DNA from: Alphaproteobacteria bacterium | GTDB taxonomy: Bacteria > Pseudomonadota > Alphaproteobacteria > ATCC43930 > CGMCC-115725 | Reading direction: 5' to 3' | Length of the DNA: 5,941 nucleotides | NCBI GenBank assembly: GCA_030039815.1 | Contig: JASHUW010000592.1 | Coordinates: forward strand, 1-5,941 | The notes under the pieces: generated by a model | What the model was told of the DNA's origin: nothing | The model's database searches: none | What the model saw: the letters and a program-made list of their open reading frames with translations, nothing else | Program-made: the position numbers and the translations under genes | Shown: one piece after another, positions 5,885 to 5,941 of the stretch | Numbering within the stretch: the stretch's first letter is position 1 | How the letters are laid out: each line of letters begins with the position of its first letter

Positions 5885-5914
5885 CGTCATTCCCGCGCAA
5901 GCGGGAACCCAGGG
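5885..5914 (+). repeat. REP-like palindromic repeat downstream of the NIPSNAP gene
   Basis: A 7-bp stem TTCCCGC (5890-5896) and GCGGGAA (5901-5907) closes a GCAA tetraloop, preceded by cgtca and followed by cccaggg. This is the classic alphaproteobacterial intergenic repeat form, in inverted orientation to the copy at 1707-1730. Starting 12 bases after the NIPSNAP stop, it may serve as a transcript end or 3' stabiliser, but there is no T tract. Confidence 0.65.
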
Positions 5915-5940
5915 CAAGCGATCGAACCGTCGCTCCTGGG
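5908..5940 (+). repeat. Second hairpin at the right edge
   Basis: CCCAGG (5908-5913) pairs with CCTGGG (5935-5940), and inside it AGCGA (5917-5921) pairs with TCGCT (5930-5934), leaving a 3-base bulge on one side. This 11-pair stem directly abuts the preceding repeat hairpin, and the element may continue beyond the window. It could be a terminator stem or part of a larger composite repeat. Confidence 0.45.
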
Positions 5941-5941
5941 C

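Noticed and set aside
5654..5917. Small minus-strand frame of 87 codons beginning MPWVPACAGMT
   Set aside because: Its N-terminus is the well-known spurious translation of the palindromic intergenic repeat, and the rest is antisense to the NIPSNAP gene.

Overview
The window reads as high-GC chromosomal DNA from an alphaproteobacterium. The basis is dense GC-rich coding, GC-biased third codon positions, the protein families present, and short palindromic repeats of the 'gtcattcccgcg' and 'ccccggctttcgccgggg' kinds common between genes in that class. The genus cannot be fixed from the sequence. There are six genes: one partial at the left edge and five complete.

Layout. From the left edge to 929 (+) lies the C-terminal part of a hydantoinase B / oxoprolinase-type subunit. 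It converges on a two-gene minus-strand unit: a Nudix protein with two Nudix domains (1751-2740), followed downstream by the monofunctional peptidoglycan glycosyltransferase mtgA (1001-1690). The 3' ends of hyuB and mtgA face each other across about 70 bp holding a strong hairpin that could terminate in both directions. From a short divergent region (2741-2841), a plus-strand unit runs right: two tandem paralogous amidase-signature enzymes (2842-4128 and 4125-5402) coupled by an ATGA overlap. A repeat-rich 144-bp gap follows, then a NIPSNAP-family small protein (5547-5873). The right edge falls in another palindromic repeat.

How the genes may work together. HyuB and the two amidases all belong to families acting on amide or cyclic-amide bonds, so the plus-strand genes may form an amide or hydantoin catabolic neighbourhood. 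The substrate cannot be read from the sequence. The Nudix-mtgA pair looks like an unrelated housekeeping unit (nucleotide clean-up plus cell-wall synthesis) lying between them. No stretch over 300 bases lacks a gene. I see no RNA genes, CRISPR array, transposase or prophage genes.

Most notable points: the double-Nudix fusion with one altered Nudix box, the amidase duplication that keeps identical catalytic spacing, and a set of dispersed REP-like hairpins, one of which lies over the 5' end of the longest mtgA reading frame. I found no convincing evidence of an undescribed biological system; the architecture consists of recognisable families in a slightly unusual arrangement.
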